DNA of 29,140 bases from a virus, in IMG/VR virus record IMGVR_UViG_3300042344_000647, positions 1 to 29,140 of that record; one strand, written 5' to 3'. Every line of letters begins with the position of its first letter. The stretch's first letter is position 1. The notes below the pieces were generated by a model, which searched no databases, had not been told where the DNA came from, and worked only from the letters and a program-made list of their open reading frames with translations. This document shows, in pieces, positions 21,674-28,190 of the stretch. The translations under genes and the position numbers were made by a program.

Positions 21674-23973
21674 GCCTGTACTTTGGCACGCTAGCAGGAG
21701 CCCCCGGCGCTGCAGGTTCTACCAATGGCACTGGCTCTGTGGCCAGATTTAATAACCCTTTTGGCGTTGCCGCAGATACGGAGGGAAACGTATTTGTTGC
21801 GGATTATTCGAACCATACCATCCGCAAGGTGACCAGTGCGGGCGTTGTCACAACCCTTGCTGGCTCTGCAGGGAATCTTGGCACCGCCGATGCCACCGGC
21901 TCCGCCGCCAGATTTTATCTTCCTGCCGGTGTCTCGGTTGATACAGCCGGAAACGTTTTTGTGGCGGATTTTGGCAACCACACCATCCGCAAGGTAACTA
22001 GTGCTGGCGTAGTGACCACTCTAGCCGGTTTAGCTGGATCTCACGGCAGCACAGACGGCACAGGCTCTGCCGCCCGCTTTTATTTTCCCTGGTCCGTGTC
22101 CGTGGATACAGCCGGGAACGTTTTTGTGGCCGACCGAAACAATCACACCGTCCGCAAGGTGACCAGTGCGGGTGTGGTCACTACATTAGCCGGCACCGCC
22201 GGATCTCCCGGCAGCACAGACGGCACCGGCTCTGCCGCTAGGTTTCATAATCCCTATGGTGTGTCCGTGGATACGGCCGGAAACGTGTTTGTGGCCGATA
22301 CCAATAACCATACCATCCGCAAAGTAACTAGTGCTGGCGTGGTCACTACATTAGCCGGCACCGCCGGATCTTCCGGCAGCACAGACGGCACCGGCTCTGC
22401 GGCCAGATTTCAAAATCCTCTTGGAGTGTCCGTGGATACATTCGGAAATGTTTTTGTGGCCGATACCAATAACCATACCATCCGCAAAGTAACTAGTGCT
22501 GGCGTGGTGACTACCGAAGCTGGCCTAGCTGGCACTAGGGGTTCCAACAATGGACTAGGCTCTGCCGCTAGGTTTGATTTCCCTGCGGGAATTTCAGTCA
22601 ATACTTCTGGTGTTTTTGTGGCCTCTTACTATGGCCACACCATCCGCAACACCGTCGCCTCCGCCCCGGCCACGGTCACCCTTTCCAACCTCACCTTCAC
22701 CTACGACGGCACGGCAAAAACACCTTCCACAACGGTCTCGCCCTCCGGCCTGACCGTCCAGCTCGTCTACACCGGCACCGCCGCCAGCCTCTCCGCCCCC
22801 GTCTCCGCCGGCTCCTACGTGGTCACGGCCAGCGTGCTAAGCGATTTTTACTACGGCACCACCAGCGGCGTGGTCACCATCTCCAAGGCCAGCCAGACCA
22901 TCACCTTTGCCAGCATGCCCACCCGGTTTGCCGGCTCCGGCGCCTTCCAGGTGTTTCCCACCGCCAGCTCCAACCTCACCGTGGCCCTTTCCTCCTCCAA
23001 CACCGCCGTGGCCACCGTGACGGGCAGCAGCATCACCCCGCTGACGGCCGGCTCTACCACCATCTCCGCCACTCAGGCCGGCAACACCAACTACGCGGCC
23101 GCCGTCACCGTGGACCGCGTCCTCACCGTGGTCAACACCCCCATCGCCCAGACCATCTCCTTCGATAAGCTCACCCCCCGCCGCGTCGTCGGCCAAACGG
23201 ACATCTACAACCGCGCCGCCGCCCTCATCACGGCCAGCACCGCGCCCAATTTCTACTTTGCCGATGCCCTGACCATCGCCCAAAACACCGCCAAGGCCGA
23301 GGGCTCCTTCCAGCTGGTGGCCACCTCCAGCTCCGGCCTGCCCGTCAGCTTTGCCAGCAGCGTGGCCGGCGTGGCCACCATCAGCGGATCCCTCTGCACC
23401 CCCGTCTCCGCCGGCATCACCCTGATCACCGCCACTCAGGCGGGCAACAGCGCCTACAGCGCCGCCTCCGCCGTCACCCAGACGCTCGTGGTGGTGGACA
23501 AGCAGTTTGCCTGGCTGGACCAGCGCTGGGACCTCACGGACGTGCAGATCGATGCCCGCACCCGCGCCGTCACCAGCTACCGCGGCAACGGCGCCGTCAT
23601 TTCCGTCCGGCAGGGGGACGACCATACCCTGGCCGTCATCTTTAACGACGCTTCCGGCGCGTCCCTCAATCTGCCGCTCACCCAGCTGAAGTTCACCCTG
23701 AGGGAAAAGACCAACCGGCAGGCCGTGCTCATCGAGACCATTGCCTACACCGCCGCCAACTTTGCCGAGCTGGATTTTTACTACCTCATCAATTTCCGGG
23801 CCGATAATGACGCCCTGCAGCGCTTTGTGGCCTTCGCCGGCGCGGCCGACAATAGCTCCGCCATCCCCTCCGTGGGCCAGATCGAGTGGGTGTATCAGGA
23901 CAAGGTCTACAGCTCCAAGCCCTTTAGCGTGAACATCGTGCCCGAGGTGGAGCGCGAAATCAGCGAGGTTTAA
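21670..23973 (+). CDS. NHL beta-propeller and Ig-like tail adhesin
   Basis: A 767-aa protein. Residues 16-329 hold six NHL repeats of 55 aa with the core GNVFVAD..NHTIRKVTSAG. The N-terminal FGTLAGAPGA probably supplies the strand that closes a six-bladed propeller. Residues about 335-405 look like an MBG-type domain (FTYDGTAKTPSTTVSPSGL). Residues about 405-490 and 540-610 are Big_2-like Ig modules (TISATQAGNTNYAAA, LITATQAGNSAYSAA). The C-terminal region from about 620 contains VISVRQGDDHTLAVIF (near 646), resembling the docking domain of its neighbours. Most likely it is a host- or polysaccharide-binding tail adhesin fixed by its C-terminus. GAGGTGAAG serves as ribosome site. NHL-MBG-Big_2 mixtures are typical of surface proteins in Verrucomicrobiota. 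Confidence 0.78.
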   Translation: MSLYFGTLAGAPGAAGSTNGTGSVARFNNPFGVAADTEGNVFVADYSNHTIRKVTSAGVVTTLAGSAGNLGTADATGSAARFYLPAGVSVDTAGNVFVADFGNHTIRKVTSAGVVTTLAGLAGSHGSTDGTGSAARFYFPWSVSVDTAGNVFVADRNNHTVRKVTSAGVVTTLAGTAGSPGSTDGTGSAARFHNPYGVSVDTAGNVFVADTNNHTIRKVTSAGVVTTLAGTAGSSGSTDGTGSAARFQNPLGVSVDTFGNVFVADTNNHTIRKVTSAGVVTTEAGLAGTRGSNNGLGSAARFDFPAGISVNTSGVFVASYYGHTIRNTVASAPATVTLSNLTFTYDGTAKTPSTTVSPSGLTVQLVYTGTAASLSAPVSAGSYVVTASVLSDFYYGTTSGVVTISKASQTITFASMPTRFAGSGAFQVFPTASSNLTVALSSSNTAVATVTGSSITPLTAGSTTISATQAGNTNYAAAVTVDRVLTVVNTPIAQTISFDKLTPRRVVGQTDIYNRAAALITASTAPNFYFADALTIAQNTAKAEGSFQLVATSSSGLPVSFASSVAGVATISGSLCTPVSAGITLITATQAGNSAYSAASAVTQTLVVVDKQFAWLDQRWDLTDVQIDARTRAVTSYRGNGAVISVRQGDDHTLAVIFNDASGASLNLPLTQLKFTLREKTNRQAVLIETIAYTAANFAELDFYYLINFRADNDALQRFVAFAGAADNSSAIPSVGQIEWVYQDKVYSSKPFSVNIVPEVEREISEV
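21715..22657 (+). repeat. Six tandem 165-bp repeats encoding NHL blades
   Basis: The marker ACCATCCGCAA (one copy ACCGTCCGCAA) begins at 21817, 21982, 22147, 22312, 22477 and 22639. The spacing is exactly 165 bases four times and then 162, one codon shorter in the last unit. Units 3-5 are close to identical over long stretches. Such DNA can gain or lose blades by recombination. Base composition is lower in GC than the domain that follows. Confidence 0.9.
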
Positions 23974-23976
23974 GCC

Positions 23977-24318
23977 ATGCCCGCACCCACCTACAACATC
24001 ACGATCGAGCAGGGGGCGGACTGGACCCGGGATCTTTTCCTTACCACCGCCACCCAGGGCACGATCGACGTCTCCGGCCGGACCTTTAAAGCCGAGATCC
24101 GCCAGTTCCCCAGCGGAACGGTTGCGACGGCCATCGCCTGCAGCGTCGTCTCGGCCGCCGGCGGGCAGGTACGGATGAGCGTGACCAGCGCGGCCAGCCT
24201 GCTTGTCCCCACCGCCGGGGCGAAGTGGGATCTGTTTATGGTGACCAGCGCCGGCGTCTCCACCCGCCTATTGCAGGGATCTGTGGCTCTCAGCCCCAGG
24301 ATCACGGTGACATCTTAA
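23977..24318 (+). CDS. Small tail docking (BppU-N-like) protein
   Basis: A 113-aa beta protein that consists almost only of one Ig-like domain: YNITIEQGADWTRDLFL, then GRTFKAEIRQFPSG, VRMSVTSAASLLVP, and WDLFMVTSAGVSTRLLQGSVALSPRITVT. This pattern is shared with small phage structural proteins next to fibre genes and with the N-terminal domain of baseplate proteins. It parallels the QGDD segments of the two preceding proteins. It probably fills or extends the attachment point for fibres. GAGG precedes the ATG. The family name is suggested, not proven. Confidence 0.6.
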   Translation: MPAPTYNITIEQGADWTRDLFLTTATQGTIDVSGRTFKAEIRQFPSGTVATAIACSVVSAAGGQVRMSVTSAASLLVPTAGAKWDLFMVTSAGVSTRLLQGSVALSPRITVTS

Positions 24319-24339
24319 ACGTAAACGTAAACCTAAACG
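24316..24339 (+). repeat. Four tandem TAAAC(G/C) hexamers at a stop codon
   Basis: TAAACG, TAAACG, TAAACC and TAAACG follow each other, and the first TAA is the stop codon of the 113-aa protein. Because the unit is two codons long, all four TAA triplets are in the same frame. The next gene starts nine bases later. Confidence 0.75.
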
Positions 24340-24348
24340 AAAAACACC

Positions 24349-25314
24349 ATGTCCGATATTTATCTGTCCTTAACTGAAACGCCATCCGTCGTGACGCTAT
24401 CCCAGCCCGTCATCAGCGGGGCCTTGTCCTCCACCGTCACCGTGGCCAACACCGTCACCGTGGCGCTGGACGCAAACAGCCTGTCCGCCCTAGAGAATGT
24501 GACGGTGACCGTGGGCGCGGCCGTGTCGGTTTCAAATTTCCCCGCTAGCCAGGTGGTGACTGGATCCGTGGCCGTGACCACGATGCCGGCCATTTCGATC
24601 TCGTCCGTCACCATCTCCAACTTCCCCGCCGCCCAGACCATTGCGGGCACGGTCACGGCTAATCTTGCTTCGCAAGCAAAAGGCCCGATTGTTGAAATCG
24701 ACTCAGCAATTCCAGCCGATCCAAAGTATATGGCTGTTGTTGGTGGTGCTTATAGCACTGGAAATGAATATAGAGCAATCAGGCTTGGGAGTAATGGTGA
24801 AATTGTAGTAGGCTCACTTCCTGCCATCTCCGGCACGGTCACGGCGAATGTAGCTAACTCTGTCACGGTTGGGGCGATTGTCGGGCCGATTGGCGGATCT
24901 GTATTCAGAGGAAATAGCGCGTTAACGGATGCAATTAGAGTCCTTCCCTTTTTCTCTCAAAACGGAGCGGCAAATTATAATGAAATTAGCACAAGCAACG
25001 CTTTGCCAGTTTCGGGAACCGTCACCGTGGGAGCCATGCCATCCGGCGCACTAACCACCCGGTTCGGTTCGGTAGTTACGGCCAATCTGGCCACCTTGAC
25101 CAGTGCGGTCACTAATGCTTCCCGCAAATATCTCCTCGTCCAAAACATTGCCACCAGCACCGTGACGATCGGGATCGGCTTTGCCCCCACCACGACACAA
25201 GGCATCCAGTTAACCGCCGGAGCGGGGCTGACCTTCGATGCCTTCACACCTACCGGGGCAATTTACTGGTTATCCAGCGTCACAGGATCGAATTTCTCGA
25301 TCCTAGAAGGGTAG
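24349..25314 (+). CDS. Repetitive beta-structured tail fibre protein
   Basis: A 321-aa protein made largely of short hydrophobic beta repeats of the form NFPA.Q.V.G.V.V (VSNFPASQVVTGSVAV, ISNFPAAQTIAGTVTA, ISGTVTANVANSVTVG, VSGTVTVGAMPSG). This style is common in phage fibre shafts. The C-terminus (SRKYLLVQNIATSTVTIGIGFAPTT...GAIYWLSSVTGSNFSILEG) resembles a small beta-sandwich end domain seen in phage fibre and surface proteins. Two internal stretches are much poorer in GC (about 24661-24830 and 24890-25010). It is probably a shaft or side component of the fibre. Confidence 0.6.
   Translation: MSDIYLSLTETPSVVTLSQPVISGALSSTVTVANTVTVALDANSLSALENVTVTVGAAVSVSNFPASQVVTGSVAVTTMPAISISSVTISNFPAAQTIAGTVTANLASQAKGPIVEIDSAIPADPKYMAVVGGAYSTGNEYRAIRLGSNGEIVVGSLPAISGTVTANVANSVTVGAIVGPIGGSVFRGNSALTDAIRVLPFFSQNGAANYNEISTSNALPVSGTVTVGAMPSGALTTRFGSVVTANLATLTSAVTNASRKYLLVQNIATSTVTIGIGFAPTTTQGIQLTAGAGLTFDAFTPTGAIYWLSSVTGSNFSILEG
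24646..24849 (+). repeat. Low-GC segment flanked by 18-bp direct repeats
   Basis: GGCACGGTCACGGCTAAT at 24646 and GGCACGGTCACGGCGAAT at 24832 differ at one base. They lie 186 bases (62 codons) apart. Most of the DNA between them is visibly AT-richer than the flanks. Recombination between the copies would delete or add the segment in frame. Confidence 0.55.
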
Positions 25315-25317
25315 GCC

Positions 25318-26013
25318 ATGGGCTTCTTCGGCGGCGGCGGGGCGGCTCCCGCAAACATGGGCGGTGCGACTAGCTCGGCGGCAGGCACGGCGGGCTTAGT
25401 TCCCGCTCCGGCGGCGGGGGATGATCTAAAAGTTTTAAGTGGAGATGCAACATTCAAGTTTCCATGCGAAGAGATTTTGCCAAACGGTGTGCAAGCTGGC
25501 GGTTTTTTTGGGCCTATTGGATGCTCTGCAAATTGGGCTGGTGGAGCATCAAGTCTTTCTGCAAACATAGCTTACGCACAGCCAATATGGGTTTCAACGG
25601 AAAAAACAATTTCAACATTAAGATTTAGACTTAATTCAAGCTCCACGGCAAACATAAGAGGAGGAATATATACACCAAGAAGTGATGGTCTTGCTGGTAA
25701 CTTAAAAACAGCAGAATTTGGGCCTGCTGGATTAACCGGAGTTTCAACAGGCATGGTTGGCCTAACAAGCGCAAGCACAATTACTTTGAGAAGGGGTTTA
25801 TATTGGGGAGTTTTGCTTTCAGACGGAACTCCTAACTTAAGTACCGTAGGGGCAAACTATATGTGGATGTTTGGAAATAATGATTCTTCGGCAGACATAT
25901 ATCCCGGGTTTAGAATTTCTCAAACCTACGGAGCTATGCCATCCAGTTTTACAGGAACATGGACAAAGCAAAATAGTATCGCAACATTTTTTTATATTTC
26001 TTTTGGATTTTAA
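25318..26013 (+). CDS. Tail fibre protein with swapped C-terminal domain
   Basis: A 231-aa protein. Residues 1-45 (FFGGGGAAPANMGG, then SSAAGTAGLVPAPAAGDD and VLSGDATF) belong to a widespread phage fibre motif in which a GTxGLVPAP...FLRGDATW-like linker precedes a receptor-binding domain. The rest is a separate beta-rich domain (GGIYTPRSDGLAGNL, RRGLYWGVLLSDGTPN, GFRISQTYGAMPSSFTG) encoded by markedly AT-richer DNA. The C-terminal domain is a good candidate for host-receptor binding. AGAAGGG precedes the ATG. It joins the next gene through TAATG. Confidence 0.65.
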   Translation: MGFFGGGGAAPANMGGATSSAAGTAGLVPAPAAGDDLKVLSGDATFKFPCEEILPNGVQAGGFFGPIGCSANWAGGASSLSANIAYAQPIWVSTEKTISTLRFRLNSSSTANIRGGIYTPRSDGLAGNLKTAEFGPAGLTGVSTGMVGLTSASTITLRRGLYWGVLLSDGTPNLSTVGANYMWMFGNNDSSADIYPGFRISQTYGAMPSSFTGTWTKQNSIATFFYISFGF

Positions 26014-26160
26014 TGAAAATTACAATTTGCACTCCATATGGAACTAAAATTGTTCAAGACGACAGAAGTCTTAATGAGGCAATCTCTGAATCAATCAAAT
26101 GGTTAAAAATAAATTGCTCTGTGCATATTGAGCAATGTGGCCTTGATGTTGCAGCCCAAC
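25425..26160 (+). other. AT-rich recombinant block across two fibre genes
   Basis: Base composition changes sharply near 25425 (before: GC-rich linker) and again near 26160 (after: GCCGCCCTCGGC). In between, A/T-ending codons dominate. The block spans the receptor domain of the 231-aa protein, the gene junction, and the first 48 or so codons of the 106-aa protein. It looks like DNA imported from a lower-GC source. The borders are estimated by eye. Confidence 0.6.
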
Positions 26161-26333
26161 AAAACGCCGCCCTCGGCATCTACCCGCCTGAGCGTTGCGA
26201 GGCCATCAAGTCCTACATCGCCGCTTGCCGTAACGAATATTTGAGGTGCAAGGGTCTGATCCAAGCCGCCCAAACCAACGACGAGGCTGATGCCGTCCAG
26301 TTTGTCGCCCCGCCTGTGCCGTCCGGCCTGTGA
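26013..26333 (+). CDS. Small fibre-associated protein, chimeric composition
   Basis: A 106-aa protein whose ATG shares an A with the previous stop (TAATG). Residues 1-48 (KITICTPYGTKIVQDDRSLNEAISE) are encoded by AT-rich DNA, while residues 49-106 (NAALGIYPPERCEAIKSYIAACRNEYLRCKG) are GC-rich. Thus a recombination joint lies inside the gene. The C-terminal half is helical with three Cys. It could be a fibre assembly chaperone, a common companion of fibre genes. The family is not recognised. Confidence 0.5.
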   Translation: MKITICTPYGTKIVQDDRSLNEAISESIKWLKINCSVHIEQCGLDVAAQQNAALGIYPPERCEAIKSYIAACRNEYLRCKGLIQAAQTNDEADAVQFVAPPVPSGL

Positions 26334-26336
26334 CCC

Positions 26337-26471
26337 ATGGCCACCGCCTACACCTACGCTGATTTTTTATCGGCATTATCTTACCTTGAGCAAGAGGGAT
26401 TTATTGAAAGATTTGTAAATGAAAAAGGCGAGGAAATGGTTAGGATTTGTGATGGGGCTGAAGACTTGTGA
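26337..26471 (+). CDS. Small hypothetical protein (44 aa)
   Basis: The frame from the ATG at 26337 to the TGA at 26469-26471 encodes 44 residues (ATAYTYADFLSALSYLEQEG ... VRICDGAEDL), acidic and helical. It starts three bases after the previous stop and overlaps the XhlA-like gene by GTGA, which supports translation. No Shine-Dalgarno sequence is clear. The function is unknown. Confidence 0.5.
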   Translation: MATAYTYADFLSALSYLEQEGFIERFVNEKGEEMVRICDGAEDL

Positions 26472-26698
26472 GTGCAGACGACCACAGCGTTCTAATAGAA
26501 ATCAGAGAAAAGGTTGCCAGAATGGAGACACGGCAAGCCTATATCCTAGAGCTTCTTACAGATCACAAGACAAAGATGGACAGGATTGAACAGGAAGCTC
26601 ACAGCATTAAAGGCAGGGTTTGGCTTGTATCCACCATTGTCTTTGGGGTCTTGGCCGCCGCTTGGGAGATCATCAAAAATAGGCTTCTTGGCCATTGA
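26468..26698 (+). CDS. XhlA/holin-like small membrane protein
   Basis: A 76-aa protein with a GTG start overlapping the previous stop. Residues 1-48 form a charged coiled coil (IEIREKVARMETRQAYILELLTDHKTKMDR). Residues 51-69 are one membrane helix (VWLVSTIVFGVLAAAWEII), followed by a short basic tail. This is the layout of hemolysin XhlA-type proteins, which cooperate with a holin in lysis. It opens the lysis cassette. XhlA was described from Bacillus prophage, and related proteins are found in many phages. Confidence 0.65.
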   Translation: MSADDHSVLIEIREKVARMETRQAYILELLTDHKTKMDRIEQEAHSIKGRVWLVSTIVFGVLAAAWEIIKNRLLGH

Positions 26699-26705
26699 TC
26701 GTTTC

Positions 26706-26737
26706 TTAATCCCTTAACCCCTTAATCCCTAACTGCC
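26706..26737 (+). repeat. TTAA(T/C)CCC tandem repeats
   Basis: TTAATCCC, TTAACCCC and TTAATCCC are in tandem, followed by a decayed TAACTGCC. The stretch lies in the 59-base gap between the XhlA-like and the next gene, and it puts TAA in more than one frame. It resembles the TAAAC repeat at 24316 in style but not in sequence. Confidence 0.6.
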
Positions 26738-26738
26738 T

Positions 26739-26744
26739 TTGACA
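26739..26744 (+). promoter_or_regulatory. TTGACA element before 54-aa membrane protein
   Basis: TTGACA ends 13 bases before the ATG at 26758. No Shine-Dalgarno sequence is visible in between, and no -10 box is found at the proper distance. Confidence 0.4.
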
Positions 26745-26757
26745 TGCCAGCCACGGC

Positions 26758-26922
26758 ATGGACCTAATCACCCACCTTGCATCCAACTGGCAGTCCTACC
26801 TGGGCGTCGTCACCGCCGTGCTGGGTGCGGCCATTGCCGTCGCTACCCTGATCCCCGGGGACGAGCCGGAACGGACGCTCCAGAAGATCGTCGATTTCAT
26901 TTCGCAAATCTCCCGCAAATAA
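26758..26922 (+). CDS. Small membrane protein, candidate holin
   Basis: A 54-aa protein. Residues 14-32 are one membrane helix (YLGVVTAVLGAAIAVATLI), and the rest is a short charged tail (GDEPERTLQKIVDFISQISRK). The size and single helix fit a class III-like holin or pinholin. The flanking genes (XhlA-like, spanin-type, endolysin) support a lysis role. Its TTGACA element is the only apparent start signal. Holins are too diverse to call from sequence alone. Confidence 0.55.
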   Translation: MDLITHLASNWQSYLGVVTAVLGAAIAVATLIPGDEPERTLQKIVDFISQISRK

Positions 26923-26931
26923 GGGGAGGGG

Positions 26932-27108
26932 ATGATCACCGGTGCCCTTACCGTCCTCGGCACCCTCTTGGCGCTGGTTCTCTGGTGGCTCCAGAACCGC
27001 GGGAAAAACCGGCACGAATATCGGGACGCGATTATTGAAGCCGAGCGGCGCAAGCGGGATCAGAAGATTGATTCTTGGTGGACTAAGCGGCCTCCTACTG
27101 GCTCTTAG
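26932..27108 (+). CDS. Small membrane protein, i-spanin-like
   Basis: A 58-aa protein with a strong ribosome site (GGGGAGGGG directly upstream). Residues 2-20 are a membrane helix (ITGALTVLGTLLALVLWWL), then a very basic and charged tail (NRGKNRHEYRDAIIEAERRKRDQKIDSWW). An N-terminal anchor followed by a charged helix, with an out-of-frame lipoprotein gene embedded in its 3' half, is the Rz/Rz1 pattern. It is far shorter than usual i-spanins (around 150 aa), so it may act differently or be a second holin. Confidence 0.55.
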   Translation: MITGALTVLGTLLALVLWWLQNRGKNRHEYRDAIIEAERRKRDQKIDSWWTKRPPTGS

Positions 27109-27322
27109 CCTTGCCGGTTGTGCCACGGTCACGCCGATTGCGGACGGCCCGCCTCCGCGCCCGGAAACGATTGAGGCGCTTATCTACGAGTGGGACAAGA
27201 TCGAAAGAAAAGAAGGCCCCGCTCCTGCCACTTACCGTGACCAGTACGTCTCCGCGCTTAAGGCGTTATCTGCTAGCCTGGCTGAAACAGAGCGCTGGCG
27301 GCACCGGGCCGAAAGTAAATGA
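27035..27322 (+). CDS. o-spanin lipoprotein (Rz1-like), TTG start
   Basis: A 95-aa protein embedded out of frame in the preceding gene. No ATG lies in the frame before the signal peptide. The TTG at 27035 gives MKPSGASGIRRLILGG..., with basic residues before a hydrophobic stretch and lipobox LAGC. A later TTG at 27068 would lack the basic residues. GGGA lies about eight bases upstream. The mature part (CATVTPIADGPPPRPETIEAL onward) has a Pro-rich start and then helices (IYEWDKIERKEGP, SALKALSASLAETERWRHR). It is anchored to the outer membrane in Gram-negative hosts and completes lysis. Confidence 0.7.
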   Translation: MKPSGASGIRRLILGGLSGLLLALSLAGCATVTPIADGPPPRPETIEALIYEWDKIERKEGPAPATYRDQYVSALKALSASLAETERWRHRAESK

Positions 27323-27819
27323 CCTGGCGGCAGATCGTTGACCGCAGCGAGGGCCACATCGCCAAGCTGGCTCCGGGATTCCGGGAGCGGGTGGCCAAGT
27401 GGTATCAGGAACTGACCGCCAAACGGATCCCAGTGCTGATCTACTGCTCTATCAGGACGCCGGCGGAACAGGATGAGCTCTACGCCCAGGGCCGGACTAG
27501 GAAGGGAACCAAGGTGACCAACGCTAAGGGCACGCCCGTGGCCCAGTCGTTCCACTGCTACGCCAGGGCGATCGATGCCGTCCCCGCCAGTCGTAACAGC
27601 GCCGGCGAATACCTAGCCGCGTGGGAGGACACGACCACCTATCAAATCATGAGGAAGATAGGCGAGAAGCACGGCCTGCGCTGGCTGTCCTGGGAGCTGC
27701 CCCATTTCGAGGACGCTACATTTAAGGACTGGCGGGCCTTGGCCGGCGTAGCCACATCCGCACCACAAGCCGCCAAACCCACCAAGGCCGGACGAAAGCT
27801 GTCCATCCGCAAGCCATGA
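27319..27819 (+). CDS. Endolysin, peptidase M15 family
   Basis: A 166-aa cell-wall peptidase that cleaves peptide cross-links of peptidoglycan. Metal ligands fit the M15 pattern: H79 (QSFHCYARAID), D86 and H129 in WELPHFE, with E126 as a candidate catalytic residue. The family SxHxxGxAxD motif is slightly altered here, with R in place of G. SIRTPAEQDELYAQGRT (44-60) is the typical preceding segment. The C-terminal 25 residues are basic (KPTKAGRKLSIRKP), which may help bind the cell wall. No signal peptide is present, so release depends on a holin. It overlaps both neighbours by ATGA. Confidence 0.88.
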   Translation: MTWRQIVDRSEGHIAKLAPGFRERVAKWYQELTAKRIPVLIYCSIRTPAEQDELYAQGRTRKGTKVTNAKGTPVAQSFHCYARAIDAVPASRNSAGEYLAAWEDTTTYQIMRKIGEKHGLRWLSWELPHFEDATFKDWRALAGVATSAPQAAKPTKAGRKLSIRKP

Positions 27820-28154
27820 CGCACGGCGTTACACCCCCGATGTCCAAGGAGCACGAGCTGCACCTGGCCTCCATCATGGAGGCGTTCATCAAGGACTTTT
27901 CCAAGAAGTACCGCAAGGGGCAGGCGGAGCACGGAGGAGCCCTCTGGATGCGGCCGTGCTGGGCCGATGCGATCAGCGAGGTGCTGGATTTGGTATCGTA
28001 TGTTTACACCCATAAGGTCCAGCTTTCCGTCATTGCCGATCTGGCGCTGAAGGGGGCAGAGGACAAGACCGTGGCTGCGGCGGACGCAAGGGAGAGCTGC
28101 GTGAGGATACTGCAAGTGCTCCAAGGGCTTCCGGGTTACGAGGACAAAAAGTAA
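27816..28154 (+). CDS. MazG-like nucleotide pyrophosphohydrolase
   Basis: A 112-aa all-helical protein. Residues 27-41 (DFSKKYRKGQAEHGG) and DAISEVLDLVSYVYT (51-65) match the EHGG and ExxD region of MazG-like and dUTPase-like small phage proteins, where the acidic residues bind magnesium. It could clean up non-canonical or signalling nucleotides. Only one acidic motif is clear, so activity is uncertain. The ATG at 27816 overlaps the endolysin stop, and a second in-frame ATG at 27840 is a possible alternative. Confidence 0.6.
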   Translation: MTHGVTPPMSKEHELHLASIMEAFIKDFSKKYRKGQAEHGGALWMRPCWADAISEVLDLVSYVYTHKVQLSVIADLALKGAEDKTVAAADARESCVRILQVLQGLPGYEDKK

Positions 28155-28155
28155 C

Positions 28156-28171
28156 AAGGCTCCTAAGCCTT
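28156..28171. other. Short inverted repeat in intergenic gap
   Basis: AAGGCT, a four-base loop CCTA, then AGCCTT, followed directly by TTGACA. It is short and lacks a T tract, so it could be a weak terminator or chance. Confidence 0.3.
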
Positions 28172-28176
28172 TGACA
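28171..28176 (+). promoter_or_regulatory. TTGACA element before phosphoesterase
   Basis: TTGACA ends 14 bases before the ATG at 28191. There is no Shine-Dalgarno sequence in the gap. Confidence 0.4.
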
Positions 28177-28190
28177 CATACGGCGTAGCA

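Noticed and set aside
21715-22657. CRISPR-like array
   Set aside because: The 165-base units are continuous coding repeats that encode NHL blades. There are no short repeats with unique spacers.
22837-23625. Gly/Asp-rich open frame on the - strand
   Set aside because: It is a shadow of the Ig-like repeats of the propeller protein. The composition is typical of antisense to Thr/Ala/Ser-rich coding.
25425-26160. Diversity-generating retroelement target
   Set aside because: No reverse transcriptase or matching template repeat was seen in the window. The AT-richness is uniform and not limited to adenine-site variation.
26942-27034. Longer version of the o-spanin from GTG 26942
   Set aside because: It would place more than 40 residues before the lipoprotein signal, which would spoil secretion.
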